A stretch of 42,782 nt of DNA from JAVBNW01 sp031551255. Lineage in GTDB: Bacteria; Bacillota; Clostridia; Christensenellales; UBA1750. A model generated the notes under the pieces. It was given only the letters and a program-made list of their open reading frames with translations, made no database searches and was not told where the DNA came from. The translations under genes were made by a program, and so were the position numbers. The stretch covers positions 1 through 42,782 of the forward strand of contig JAVBNW010000089.1 of assembly GCA_031551255.1 (NCBI GenBank), given 5' to 3'. Positions 31,225-41,104 of the stretch are shown here, piece by piece. Numbering within the stretch: position 1 is the first letter of the stretch; every line of letters begins with the position of its first letter.

Positions 31225-33455
31225 GCCCGCTCCTCCTTGCTATCCACCACCACGGGCAGAATCATCGGCGTCCTCTTTGTTTTTTTGTAGATCAAGTCGC
31301 GCACGTCGTCGCGGACGGCGTTCTTAATGGCGTTGATATCCACGGCCTTATTCGCCTGACAAGCCGTAACGGAGCCCTGCGCGGCTTTCTTTACAGCCTC
31401 GAGCAGTTCCTCGCTCTCGCGCATGTATACAAATCCGCGCGATACGATTTCGATGGGGCCGCTGAGCGCACCTGTCGCGGGATCGACCGGCATCACGACC
31501 ACCAGCAGGCCGTCCTGCGACAGAAGCTTGCGGTCTTTAAGCACCACGTTGCCGACGTCCCCGATGCTCGAGCCGTCCAGAAGGATCTGCCCGGCCTGCA
31601 CCTGCCCGGCGATGCGGGCGCTGCCGCGCGTAAACTCGATCATATCCCCGATGGAGGTGATGATCACGTTCTGCTCGGCCATGCCCATCGAGCGCGCGAG
31701 CATCGCGTGGCGCTTGAGGTGGCGGTACTCGCCGTGCACCGGCACGAAGAACTTGGGCGTAGTCAGCGCGTGGATCAGCTTTAATTCTTCCTGGCACGCG
31801 TGCCCCGATACGTGCACTTCGGCCAGGGACTCGTAGATTACGTTCGCGCCCTTGTGAAACAGTTGGTTGATCACGCGGGATATGCTCTTTTCGTTGCCCG
31901 GAATCGGGTGCGCGGAGATCACCACCGTGTCGGATTTGCGGATGGAAAGCTTGCGGTGCTCGTCAAACGCCATGCGCGAAAGGCCCGCCATGTTCTCGCC
32001 CTGGCTGCCGGTGGTGATGATCACCACCTCGTCATCGGCGTAGCGCTCCAAATCGTCCACGTCGATCAGGCGGCCCTGAGGAATTTTCAGCAGCCCCAAT
32101 TCCTGCGAAACCGTAGAGTAATTCAGCATGCTGCGGCCGGTTAAGCAAACCATGCGACCAAAGCGCACGGCGCTGTCCACCACCTGCTGCACGCGGTGTA
32201 TGTTGGAAGAGAACATCGCGATGATGATTCTGCCCTTGGCCTGGGGAAACAGCGAATCGAAGGTTTCTCCCACCGTCCGCTCGGACATCGTGTAGCCCGG
32301 CCGCTCGACGTTGGTGGATTCCATAAACAGCGCCAACACGCCCTTGCGGCCCAATTCGGCAAACTTGCGAAGGTCGGTCACCTGGCCGTCGATGGGGGTG
32401 TAGTCGATTTTAAAGTCTCCGGTAAACACCAGCATGCCCACCGGCGTGCGGATAGCGAGCGCGACGGCATCGGTGATGGAGTGGTTCACGTTGATAAACT
32501 CCACCTCGAACACGCCGATCTTCGCCGTATCTCCCGCCTTGACCGTGCGCATATCCGCGGCCGCGGCGATGCGGTGCTCTTTTAGCTTGTGCTCGATGAG
32601 GGCCAGCGTAAGCCTCGTGCCGTAAATTGGCATCGGCGCGCCGCCCAGCTGCTTGAGCACGTGCGGCACCGAGCCTATGTGATCCTCATGCCCATGGGTG
32701 ATGAGCATGCCGCGAATCTTGTCCCTGTTCTTTTGCAGGTACGTAACGTCGGGGATGACCAGATCGACGCCCGGCATATCGTCGTTGGGGAAAATGGAGC
32801 CGCAGTCCACGATCACGATGTCCTCGCCGTACTCCACAACGGTGATGTTTTTGCCGATTTCTCCCACGCCGCCAAGGGGAATCGCCCTGAGGCGGGGGAT
32901 GTTCTGCTCCTGCTTCTGCCTTGCGCCGCGAGACGCGTTTTCGCCCTGTTTCACGCTTTGCCGCCTGCGCGGCTGCTCTTGAGCCGTCTGAATCGCAGCG
33001 GCGAGCGTCTGCGTCTTCTTACTTTGTGCCTGTGCCTGTGCCGGGCGGGGCTTGGGCGCGGCATGGGCCGCATTGCCCTGCTCGGAAGGTTGCCTTGCAG
33101 GTTGCTGCCTCTGCTGCTGCGCCGGTTTGGGCGGCAAAAGCGTCTTGCCTTGCTCGGAAGGCTGTCTTGCGGGTTGCTGCCTCTGTTGCTGCGCCGGTTT
33201 GGGCGACAAAAGCGCCTTGCCTTGCTCGGAGGGCTGTCTTGCCGGTTGTTGCCTCTGTTGCTGCGCCGGTTTGGGCGGCTGGACCGGCTTCGCGCCCGGC
33301 TGCTTGACGGGCGTTGTTGCGGGGCGCTTTTTCGCGGCGGTCGGCGCATTTTGTGCAGGGATGCCCTGGCTGACGGGTTTGGGGCTAGGCCGCTTTCTGG
33401 GCGGTGGATTCGCCTTGGAAGACGGGGGGGGCATGGGTTTTTCGTTGTTCTCCAC
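31221..33455 (-). CDS. rnj: Ribonuclease J with repeat-rich N-terminal extension
   Basis: MBL/beta-CASP exo- and endoribonuclease of mRNA decay and rRNA maturation. 744 aa, against about 555 in usual RNase J. The enzyme starts near residue 190 (RAIPLGGVGEIGKN), with THGHEDHIG (253-261) as metal site and the beta-CASP and C-terminal domains complete. Residues 1-189 are disordered, Pro/Gln/Arg/Lys-rich, and hold three 24-residue repeats of KPAQQQRQQPARQPSEQGK type (about 62-133). The start is a GTG at 33455, 11 nt after GGAGG; this spacing is long. A downstream start is possible, but the frame is open and the ribosome site is the only good one. Overlaps ylbF by 4 nt. Confidence 0.93.
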   Translation of the reverse strand: MENNEKPMPPPSSKANPPPRKRPSPKPVSQGIPAQNAPTAAKKRPATTPVKQPGAKPVQPPKPAQQQRQQPARQPSEQGKALLSPKPAQQQRQQPARQPSEQGKTLLPPKPAQQQRQQPARQPSEQGNAAHAAPKPRPAQAQAQSKKTQTLAAAIQTAQEQPRRRQSVKQGENASRGARQKQEQNIPRLRAIPLGGVGEIGKNITVVEYGEDIVIVDCGSIFPNDDMPGVDLVIPDVTYLQKNRDKIRGMLITHGHEDHIGSVPHVLKQLGGAPMPIYGTRLTLALIEHKLKEHRIAAAADMRTVKAGDTAKIGVFEVEFINVNHSITDAVALAIRTPVGMLVFTGDFKIDYTPIDGQVTDLRKFAELGRKGVLALFMESTNVERPGYTMSERTVGETFDSLFPQAKGRIIIAMFSSNIHRVQQVVDSAVRFGRMVCLTGRSMLNYSTVSQELGLLKIPQGRLIDVDDLERYADDEVVIITTGSQGENMAGLSRMAFDEHRKLSIRKSDTVVISAHPIPGNEKSISRVINQLFHKGANVIYESLAEVHVSGHACQEELKLIHALTTPKFFVPVHGEYRHLKRHAMLARSMGMAEQNVIITSIGDMIEFTRGSARIAGQVQAGQILLDGSSIGDVGNVVLKDRKLLSQDGLLVVVMPVDPATGALSGPIEIVSRGFVYMRESEELLEAVKKAAQGSVTACQANKAVDINAIKNAVRDDVRDLIYKKTKRTPMILPVVVDSKEERA
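33057..33272. repeat. 72-bp tandem repeat in the RNase J gene, three copies
   Basis: Three consecutive 72-base units encode KPAQQQRQQPARQPSEQG plus six variable residues. The units differ at scattered bases, most at their last six codons. Being a multiple of three, gain or loss of a unit would keep the frame. Confidence 0.85.
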
Positions 33456-33956
33456 GTAAAATGGTACCTCCTATTGTAGGACGCGCCATGCACAACGCCC
33501 AAAGCTCCCCAAAGACGACCGTCGATGCAAGGCTTTGCCGCATACGCAAAGCGTTCATCGAGGTTGCCCATGCGCACCTCGCCGGCCGCGCTGGGAAGCC
33601 CTCTACGTTGAAGGGGGCGTCCTCTTGTTTATGATGCTAGGGCCCATTGACATGATTCGAAATGCTCGATAGCGAGCTGAATTTTGCGCCCGATATGAAA
33701 CCGGCAACTACGCTGGAGCTGCCGCGCATTGCAAGGCCTGATCGGCGTTGCGGTAACAACGCGTCGGCCCACGGCAACCCGACGGCAACAAAACCAGGCG
33801 CAAAGGCGGCCGCTTGCGCGCGCTCCGCATTTGTGTCAAGAGGACCTAAGGGTAGTGGGGTTTCCATGACAAATCCGGCGCACGGGGCGCCCAAAACCAT
33901 GCAAACCCTATCTATCAGGCCGCGCGACAAGCGCGGCGCATCAATCCAATTGTCTC
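33456..33956 (-). other. Long leader region before RNase J
   Basis: About 500 bases separate the promoter at 33957-33985 from the RNase J start. A hairpin CCGCGC-TTGTC-GCGCGG (about 33923-33939) lies near the 5' end, and CGAGGT..ACCTCG lies about 33560-33580. An 87-97 codon open frame (stop at 33637) has no convincing ribosome site and no recognisable domain. No terminator with T-run is seen, so this is best read as a long 5' UTR, possibly with a small RNA. Confidence 0.5.
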
Positions 33957-33985
33957 ATTATACTCATAAAACCCAATCTGTGCAA
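33957..33985 (-). promoter_or_regulatory. Promoter upstream of the RNase J leader
   Basis: Minus-strand -35 TTGCAC (33985-33980), 17-nt spacer, -10 TATAAT (33962-33957). It lies just after the nucleotidyltransferase stop (34066). Confidence 0.8.
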
Positions 33986-34065
33986 CATAAGTTCCTTTCT
34001 TTTACATTCAAACCGATGCGGCGCTGCACCAGCAGGTTGATAAGCCTTTCCGGGCAATGCAGGCG

Positions 34066-36399
34066 TTACGGCTCCTTGGGCGTCTTGCGCAAAAGGTCGA
34101 TGCAAAAACCCGCGAGCTCATCCGCCGCCTCCATGCTGTACCCTTCGGCGATTACGCGAAATTCCGGCGCGTCGTCGCTGGGAAACACGAGCGCCCACCC
34201 GCCGGCGGAGCTTAGGCGCATGCCGCGGTCCAGCGTTACATCCATGCCGCGCGTCGAATCGATGAGCGTGCGCATCGCCGCGGCCTTGCCGCCTTCGCGC
34301 ACCGGATAGGTGACCGAGCGGATCTTGGGCTCCACGGCGGAAGATGCCAATTCCTTCAGGCTGATTCTAAGCCTTGAGAGGTAGGCGCACAGCATGAGCA
34401 GGGCGGCGGCGGCGTCAAAATGCAGCGCTCGCCACAGGTAACGCCCCTCGTCGTCGTCTTCCGAGAGCATATCGAGCATCGCATGGCGCGACGCGTGCGC
34501 GCGCCTGGCTTCGACGCCCAGCGATGCTGCTACGGCGTCGATTTCGGATGTCGCGTCCATCGGAAAATACATCGGCGCGCCGGGCTCGATGTCGTATAGG
34601 ATCGGAGCAAAAAGCTGCGCGAACCTGTGCGGCGCGATTTCCGCACCGGTTTCGTCAAACAGCGAGAAACCTTCCCCGTCCGGCTGGATGAGCGCAGAGG
34701 GCACGCCTTCGGCGCGATCCGCGAGCATTACGCACGGCTCGAGCATTTCCCGCGCTTCGCGCAAGACGGCGGAATCCGCACAGTCGATGTGAAGGTGTAC
34801 GTCAAGCTCGCCTTCGATATGCACTGCGGTGCGAAACTCGTTGATGCGTTGCTTGCGTACGCCGCGCACCTCCACCGCCGCCGGGATGTTTTCAATGGCC
34901 GCCGGAGCCGTATCGCGCCTAAAAAAATTCTGTTTGAGTGAACGCATTGTTCCGGAGGCGAGCTCGCCGCCCTGCGCAGAGAAAAAATCCAGCACGAGGT
35001 CTCCACCCTCCACCCGCGCGGCGCATCCACCCGAGAGCTCCAACGCGCGCACCGCATAGCGGACGGACTGCGGCGCGCACGCGCCGAGGCGGTATGCCCT
35101 GCCCCCCGCGCCCACATAGCCGCCCGCAAAGGCGTCGGCCGCCATGCGGGCCGCCCCCTGCGCGCCCTCGCCAATCGCGCACGTCCCCCCCACCGCGCGG
35201 GCAAACGCCGCACCCAGGGCCGCGCAGTTTTCCGGCGTCAGCACCGAAATGCTGCCTCTTGCGCCGCGGCCGCGCAAGGTTTCCGGCGCAGCGCCGCCCC
35301 ACACTACGCTGCCGTGCACCCGCATGCCGCCTTCGATTTGCTTATGCGGCCATACCAGCGCGCCGGGAGACAATATCGCCCTTTCGCCTACCACCGTCCG
35401 CTCGCCCGCCACCGATCCTTCATACGCCTGCGCGCCGCGCAAAAGCCCCGCGCCCTGCATGAGCAGCGCGCCGCGCGCTTCTGCGCCCACCGCCAAATAC
35501 GCCCCTTCCCACAGCACCGAGCGCACCGCCGACGCACCTGCGCCGATCGACGCATTTTTGCCGACGACCGTATAGGGGCCTACCCGCGCCCCTTCCCTGA
35601 CGACCGCGCCTTCCTCGATCCAACAGGGCGCAACAACGGCCGCGCCCTGCTCCACGCGCGCATCGTGATGGATGGTAAGCCCGCCCGCTCCCGGGCGGAT
35701 GCCGCGGATCTTGCCATCCAGCGCATCGCGGTGCGCTCGCATATACGTCGCGATATCCCCGATATCGCACCAATACCCCTGCGCAACGTAGCCGTATACC
35801 GCCTTGCCCGCCTCCACCAACGCCGGAAATAGGTTTTGGCCAAAGTCGTATTTTCCCTCCGGAATGGCCTCGAGCGCCTCGGGCTCGAGCAGGTAGATAC
35901 CGGCGTTGATGGTATCGGAAAGCACTTCGCCGGGCGAGGGCTTTTCCAAAAAGCGCATCACGCGGCCATCACGCCCCGTCACAACCACGCCGTATTCGGT
36001 CGGATTTTCTTCGCGTACCAGCAGCATGGTGGCCACCGCGCCGCGCTCGCGGTGAAAGCCCAGCGCGGCGGACAGGTCGATATCCGTAAGGGAATCTCCG
36101 GACATAATTAAGACCGTGCTTCTCACCCCGGCCTGCGCGCAGGCTCGCTTCACTCCGCCCGCGGTGCCCAGCGGCTCGGTTTCCACAAAGTACGAAAGCG
36201 AGTCGCCAAAGTGTCCTTGGATTTCTTCAGGCCGGTACATCAGCGTAGCGGTGATATCGTCAAATCCGTGCTTTTTGAGCAGATCGACCGTGTATTCCAT
36301 GACCGGGCGGCCAAGTACGGGCACCATGGGCTTGGGGAGAGCGCAAGTAAGCGGCCGAAGCCGCGTGCCCTCTCCGCCCGCCATAATCATCGCCTTCAT
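34066..36399 (-). CDS. Sugar-phosphate nucleotidyltransferase fused to a phosphohexomutase-like domain
   Basis: 777 aa. Residues 1-235: nucleotidyltransferase with GGEGTRLRPLT (8-18), LPKPMVPVLGRPVMEY and GYWCDIGD, as in mannose-1-phosphate guanylyltransferase and related enzymes. About 245-365: left-handed beta-helix hexapeptide repeats. About 380-777: phosphoglucomutase/phosphomannomutase-like. In this last part the phosphoserine loop (T-A-S-H-N-P) is not found; the equivalent stretch after SISVLTPENCAALGAAFARA reads CAIGEGAQGAARM, so mutase activity is doubtful. Such fusions are known in Bacillota and cyanobacteria. ATG with GGAGG 9 nt upstream. Whether the product is GDP-mannose or another NDP-sugar is unknown. 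Confidence 0.9.
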   Translation of the reverse strand: MKAMIMAGGEGTRLRPLTCALPKPMVPVLGRPVMEYTVDLLKKHGFDDITATLMYRPEEIQGHFGDSLSYFVETEPLGTAGGVKRACAQAGVRSTVLIMSGDSLTDIDLSAALGFHRERGAVATMLLVREENPTEYGVVVTGRDGRVMRFLEKPSPGEVLSDTINAGIYLLEPEALEAIPEGKYDFGQNLFPALVEAGKAVYGYVAQGYWCDIGDIATYMRAHRDALDGKIRGIRPGAGGLTIHHDARVEQGAAVVAPCWIEEGAVVREGARVGPYTVVGKNASIGAGASAVRSVLWEGAYLAVGAEARGALLMQGAGLLRGAQAYEGSVAGERTVVGERAILSPGALVWPHKQIEGGMRVHGSVVWGGAAPETLRGRGARGSISVLTPENCAALGAAFARAVGGTCAIGEGAQGAARMAADAFAGGYVGAGGRAYRLGACAPQSVRYAVRALELSGGCAARVEGGDLVLDFFSAQGGELASGTMRSLKQNFFRRDTAPAAIENIPAAVEVRGVRKQRINEFRTAVHIEGELDVHLHIDCADSAVLREAREMLEPCVMLADRAEGVPSALIQPDGEGFSLFDETGAEIAPHRFAQLFAPILYDIEPGAPMYFPMDATSEIDAVAASLGVEARRAHASRHAMLDMLSEDDDEGRYLWRALHFDAAAALLMLCAYLSRLRISLKELASSAVEPKIRSVTYPVREGGKAAAMRTLIDSTRGMDVTLDRGMRLSSAGGWALVFPSDDAPEFRVIAEGYSMEAADELAGFCIDLLRKTPKEP

Positions 36400-36549
36400 A
36401 AACGCATACCTCCACAGCTTGTCTTCTCTATACGCTATTGTGGGCGAATGAGCATGGAATTATGTAACATCCCGGGCAAAAAACGCTTATTATGCCGCGT
36501 ATAAGCACTCAAAATGGGCAAACTAAAGCAAAAGGAAGGAGGCGTTCTC

Positions 36550-36723
36550 ATGTATCGGGATCAACTGGGGCAGGAAACCTTGTCTTTAATGGATGAATAC
36601 CGCGAGCGCTTTGGCATCGATGTGCCTACGATGTACCTGGCGGTGGATAAAGAACACGAGTTGCAGGCACTGATCCGCCATGCCATCCGTTCGGAAAGAC
36701 CGATACCCGTGCGGTATGAGTAG
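36550..36723 (+). CDS. Small hypothetical protein (57 aa)
   Basis: Plus-strand ORF encoding MYRDQLGQETLSLMDEYRER plus 37 more residues, ending RSERPIPVRYE. The ATG has a perfect GGAGG site (36537-36542 region) 7 nt upstream, and a strong terminator follows the stop directly, so it looks like a complete one-gene unit. Charged, no membrane segment, probably helical. I do not recognise the family; its divergent neighbour is the nucleotidyltransferase fusion. Confidence 0.75.
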   Translation: MYRDQLGQETLSLMDEYRERFGIDVPTMYLAVDKEHELQALIRHAIRSERPIPVRYE

Positions 36724-36727
36724 AAAC

Positions 36728-36764
36728 AAAAAAGGGCCGGAGAAGTCATGTTCTCCGGCCCTTT
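36728..36764. terminator. Bidirectional terminator
   Basis: AAAGGGCCGGAGAA (36731-36744) and TTCTCCGGCCCTTT (36751-36764) form a perfect 14-bp stem with a 6-nt loop. The minus strand continues into TTTTTTG; it ends both the 57-aa gene and the convergent dCMP deaminase gene. Confidence 0.9.
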
Positions 36765-36784
36765 GCGATTGGAACAATCGTTTT

Positions 36785-37240
36785 TTATTGGGAATATTTC
36801 TGCATCAGAACGCCCGCCTCGCCAAGTAACTCTCTTGAAAACTCGTCCGGATAATCGTGACGGTACACAACGCGCTCGATGCCCGAGTTGATAATCAGCT
36901 TTGCGCAGATGGAGCAAGGAGAATGCGTGTTGTATAGAGTCGCCCCGTCGACCGAGAGCCCGAGTTTTGCGGCCTGTACGATCGCATTTTGCTCTGAATG
37001 CACCGCATAACACAACTGACCCTGCTCGCCCGAGGGGATGCCCCTTTCGCGCCGCATGCACACGCCGCGCTCAACACATGGGGTGATGCCCGCCGGCGCG
37101 CCGTTATAGCCGGTGGTGAGGATGCGCTTATCGCGTACAATCACACAGCCCATCTTCCGGTTGGGCTGAAAACAGCTCGCCCATGTGCCGATTACATCCG
37201 TCATATCCATAAAGCGCTTATCCCATTTGGTGAATTCCAT
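36785..37240 (-). CDS. comEB: dCMP deaminase
   Basis: Zinc enzyme converting dCMP to dUMP for thymidylate synthesis. 151 aa. Zinc/catalytic site: HSEQNA (H81, E83) and PCSICAK (C109, C112). The N-terminal MEFTKWDKRFMDMTDVIGTW and the insert with CVERGVCMRRERGIPSGE are typical of dCMP deaminase (ComEB) rather than cytidine deaminase. ATG with a GGGGGGAT-type site upstream. Single-gene unit. Confidence 0.95.
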   Translation of the reverse strand: MEFTKWDKRFMDMTDVIGTWASCFQPNRKMGCVIVRDKRILTTGYNGAPAGITPCVERGVCMRRERGIPSGEQGQLCYAVHSEQNAIVQAAKLGLSVDGATLYNTHSPCSICAKLIINSGIERVVYRHDYPDEFSRELLGEAGVLMQKYSQ

Positions 37241-37354
37241 ATCGATCCCCCCTTGGGTACTCTTTTTCCAGTATAATAGCGAGATTCTCGGCCGTCAAGA
37301 GCGTCTAGGGCCGTTACTTTTCATGAATTTAACAATAAATTGCACTCCAAGGGT

Positions 37355-37383
37355 TTGCATAGCTTGGACACAGCGAGTAGAAT
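37355..37383 (+). promoter_or_regulatory. groESL promoter
   Basis: -35 TTGCAT (37355-37360), 17-nt spacer, -10 TAGAAT (37378-37383), directly upstream of the CIRCE operator. Confidence 0.9.
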
Positions 37384-37394
37384 AGGGCACAGGT

Positions 37395-37421
37395 TTAGCA
37401 CTCATCAACCCCGAGTGCTAA
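37395..37421 (+). promoter_or_regulatory. CIRCE operator (HrcA site)
   Basis: Perfect TTAGCACTC-N9-GAGTGCTAA inverted repeat, the HrcA repressor binding site. It overlaps the expected transcription start of groESL and lies 41 bases before the groES ATG, so groESL should be heat-inducible through HrcA (encoded elsewhere). Confidence 0.98.
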
Positions 37422-37462
37422 CAATATGAAAACCTAAGTATTAACATAAGGAGGTTCCCACT

Positions 37463-37747
37463 ATGAAGATCCAACCCTTGGGTGATCGCGTCGTCATCAA
37501 AAATGTCGAAGCGGAAGAGACCACCAAGTCCGGCATCGTTCTGCCCGGCACGGCCAAGGAAAAACCGCAGGTCGCGGAAGTGATCGCGGTAGGCCCCGGC
37601 GGCAACGTGGAAGGCAAGGAGATCACCATGCACGTAAAGCCCGGCCAGCGGGTCATTTATTCTAAGTACGCGGGCACGGAAGTCAAGCTGGATGAGGACG
37701 AGCTGATCATCGTCCGTCAGAGCGACATTCTGGGCATCGTAGAATAA
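37463..37747 (+). CDS. groES: Co-chaperonin GroES
   Basis: 94 aa heptameric lid of the GroEL chamber. MKIQPLGDRVVIKNVEAEET at the start, the mobile loop (TTKSGIVLPGTAKEKPQ) and YSKYAGTEVKLDEDELIIVR are all standard. ATG with AAGGAGG 7 nt upstream. First gene after CIRCE; 21 bp before groEL. Confidence 0.98.
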   Translation: MKIQPLGDRVVIKNVEAEETTKSGIVLPGTAKEKPQVAEVIAVGPGGNVEGKEITMHVKPGQRVIYSKYAGTEVKLDEDELIIVRQSDILGIVE

Positions 37748-37768
37748 GGCAAAGGGAGGCAGAACAAT

Positions 37769-39385
<1,617 letters not shown>

Positions 39386-39406
39386 ATCGATTAGGCGCAT
39401 ACATGC

Positions 39407-39439
39407 AAGGCCCTTTCCGTTGTCGGAAGGGGCCTTTTT
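39407..39439 (+). terminator. Terminator after groEL
   Basis: AAGGCCCTTTCC pairs with GGAAGGGGCCTT (one G-T) and runs into TTT. Ends groESL before the convergent gene at 39477. Confidence 0.9.
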
Positions 39440-39476
39440 ACAGGCGAAACCGGTTTTGCGTTCTTATGAGCCCATA

Positions 39477-39983
39477 TTACTCAATCGGCAGGTATATGGC
39501 CATATACTGTACCCCGCCATTGCAAAAAATCTCTTCCAAGCACGGTGAATCTTCATTGGAAAATAACGAGTAGACATCGTCCGGCCTGGTACAGCCCAAG
39601 CGGTTCTTTGCATGGTTATCCGCCGCCCATTTCAGCAAAACGCCCCACGCCTGGGGGAAATCGCCGGAAAAAGGGTCCGTGATGACAAGCGTTGCAAAAT
39701 TGCCTCCAGCGAACTGTTTTACTGCAACGTCGGCGTCGCCCTGTACACTCTTAGGAACCGAATAATAAACGCGATAAATCCGGCTACCATCGGGAATGCT
39801 CCGGCCTTTGTGGCAGTCAAAGCCGAATCCTCTAACCCCATTCGCGCCGGCAAACAGATTCCGATTTTCCAGCCATTTCTCCATAAAATCGATGGCAACG
39901 CGCTCCGGCTCACCGCTCGTAACTTCGTAAGAAGCTACTCGCATTGCAGGTAGTGCTACCCGCTCTGTTTTGCCGAATTCCAT
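39477..39983 (-). CDS. GyrI-like small-molecule-binding domain protein
   Basis: 168 aa. The opening with VALPAMRVASYEVTSGEPER and the later GFDCHKGRSIPDGSRIYRVYYSVP and YMAIYLPIE resemble the effector-binding (GyrI/AraC_E_bind) fold, which often sequesters toxic or hydrophobic ligands or fuses to AraC/MerR regulators. No DNA-binding domain is present here. ATG with GGAGG about 7 nt upstream. Ligand unknown; the neighbour is a VOC protein. Confidence 0.7.
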   Translation of the reverse strand: MEFGKTERVALPAMRVASYEVTSGEPERVAIDFMEKWLENRNLFAGANGVRGFGFDCHKGRSIPDGSRIYRVYYSVPKSVQGDADVAVKQFAGGNFATLVITDPFSGDFPQAWGVLLKWAADNHAKNRLGCTRPDDVYSLFSNEDSPCLEEIFCNGGVQYMAIYLPIE

Positions 39984-40074
39984 TTGCTACCTCCACCGCT
40001 GTAAGATCCTTCTCGCACTATACGCCTTGAGGAGGAATAAAGCAATTGATGCGCCACCCGTGGCCAAAGCAATG

Positions 40075-40476
40075 CTACTTTTCCACGATGAGCTCCCACC
40101 GCACGCCTATGCAATCGATCAGCGAGGTAAAATAGTCGCTGTAGGATGTTGTGCACGGCGCGGTGATAACGCGTCCCCCTTCGCTGAGAATGGCAAAGCT
40201 TGCCTCGGCCTGCTTTACGCTTTCCATCGATAGGAGGATCGAAACCGTGTTGCCTGCCGGGGCATCAAGCTCGGAAGCATCCGACATCATCAGCCGCACT
40301 GGCCCTATGAACAGTTCCGCATGGTAGACAAAATCGGCTCGCTCGCCGCTATAGCGCTCATCTTGCGCGTCGGCATACCGCAGCAAGACCGCAACGCGCG
40401 CATCAAACGCCCTTTGATATAGTTCGATCGCCTGGGCGCATCGGCCGGAAAAGTGCAAATTAGGCACGATTGTCAT
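40075..40476 (-). CDS. VOC superfamily protein, PhnB-like
   Basis: 133 aa single-gene VOC protein. MTIVPNLHFSGRCAQAIELYQRAF is the typical PhnB/glyoxalase-like opening, ending with DYFTSLIDCIGVRWELIVEK. Metal-site residues are only partly conserved in such proteins, so function is open; fosfomycin- or bleomycin-type resistance is possible but not supported. Start at ATG 40476 with GAGGGGG upstream; longer open frame upstream lacks a ribosome site. Confidence 0.82.
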   Translation of the reverse strand: MTIVPNLHFSGRCAQAIELYQRAFDARVAVLLRYADAQDERYSGERADFVYHAELFIGPVRLMMSDASELDAPAGNTVSILLSMESVKQAEASFAILSEGGRVITAPCTTSYSDYFTSLIDCIGVRWELIVEK

Positions 40477-41104
40477 GGATAATCCCCCTCGCTCTAGTAT
40501 ATGGGAAGAATACCGCAGAAAACAAGACATCATTGCGTCCTATTCGAGGAGCATGTTCGTCAACTCCGTCCCTTTTCGGCCACCCAATTGGCCTGGAAAC
40601 TGCTCCTGCCAGCTCGCCCCACTCCCGCATGCCGACCACCGGGAACATCAAGACACCGTCAGCCCGACGATTCACGGGCTGGTTTTGCCGATATCCACGG
40701 GAAGGATCAAAATGCGCAGGCCCAACACAGCCCCCAAAGAGGCTGGATGCGCGCGGGGCGGCGTCGGGCCGCGGGTCTCCCCTTCGCGCCATCCGCCGCA
40801 ATGCTCGTCGCAAGACCCTCCGGCTTGTCCAGGGATTAGCGGTTTTCCTCCATTTCTCTTTTGTTTGCCGCGCGCCGACGAAGCATCCGCGATAGTCGTC
40901 TAAAAGGCGATCCGGGCACTTCGGTTCTTTCAAGCGACTCACTCTTACACATTATAGAATGGTGTGGTTGGTATACCACGCTACTATACAATATGCAATA
41001 ACCGTCCCGGATTGATGAGACATATGGTATAATGCGTCGAAGAAATCATTCACTTGCAATATTTTACGCCCAACTTTCTTTTAAGGCAAAAGGAGATTGA
41101 AAAA
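40477..41104. other. Gap with no credible gene; promoter near its end
   Basis: About 628 bases. Several GC-rich frames of 110-160 codons stay open on both strands at once (about 40460-40942), which argues against real coding; none has a clear ribosome site and none resembles a known family. A stem AGCCCG/CGGGCT lies at about 40661-40680 and GTGGTTGGTATACCAC at about 40963-40979. From 40930 on, the composition becomes A+T-rich. TATAAT with an upstream TGG (about 41026-41034) is a likely extended -10 for the GNAT gene at 41105. Confidence 0.5.

Noticed and set aside
33057..33272. 72-bp repeats as a CRISPR array
   Set aside because: They are contiguous coding repeats with no spacers, in frame within RNase J.
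33637..33930. 97-codon minus-strand ORF in the RNase J leader
   Set aside because: TTG start without a ribosome site, no recognisable domain; an inner ATG has only a weak AGGG. Kept as possible leader RNA rather than a gene.
40460..40942. 160-codon minus ORF and overlapping plus ORFs in the 40.5-41.0 kb gap
   Set aside because: Open on both strands at once, proline/arginine-rich, no ribosome site and no family; probably chance frames in GC-rich DNA.
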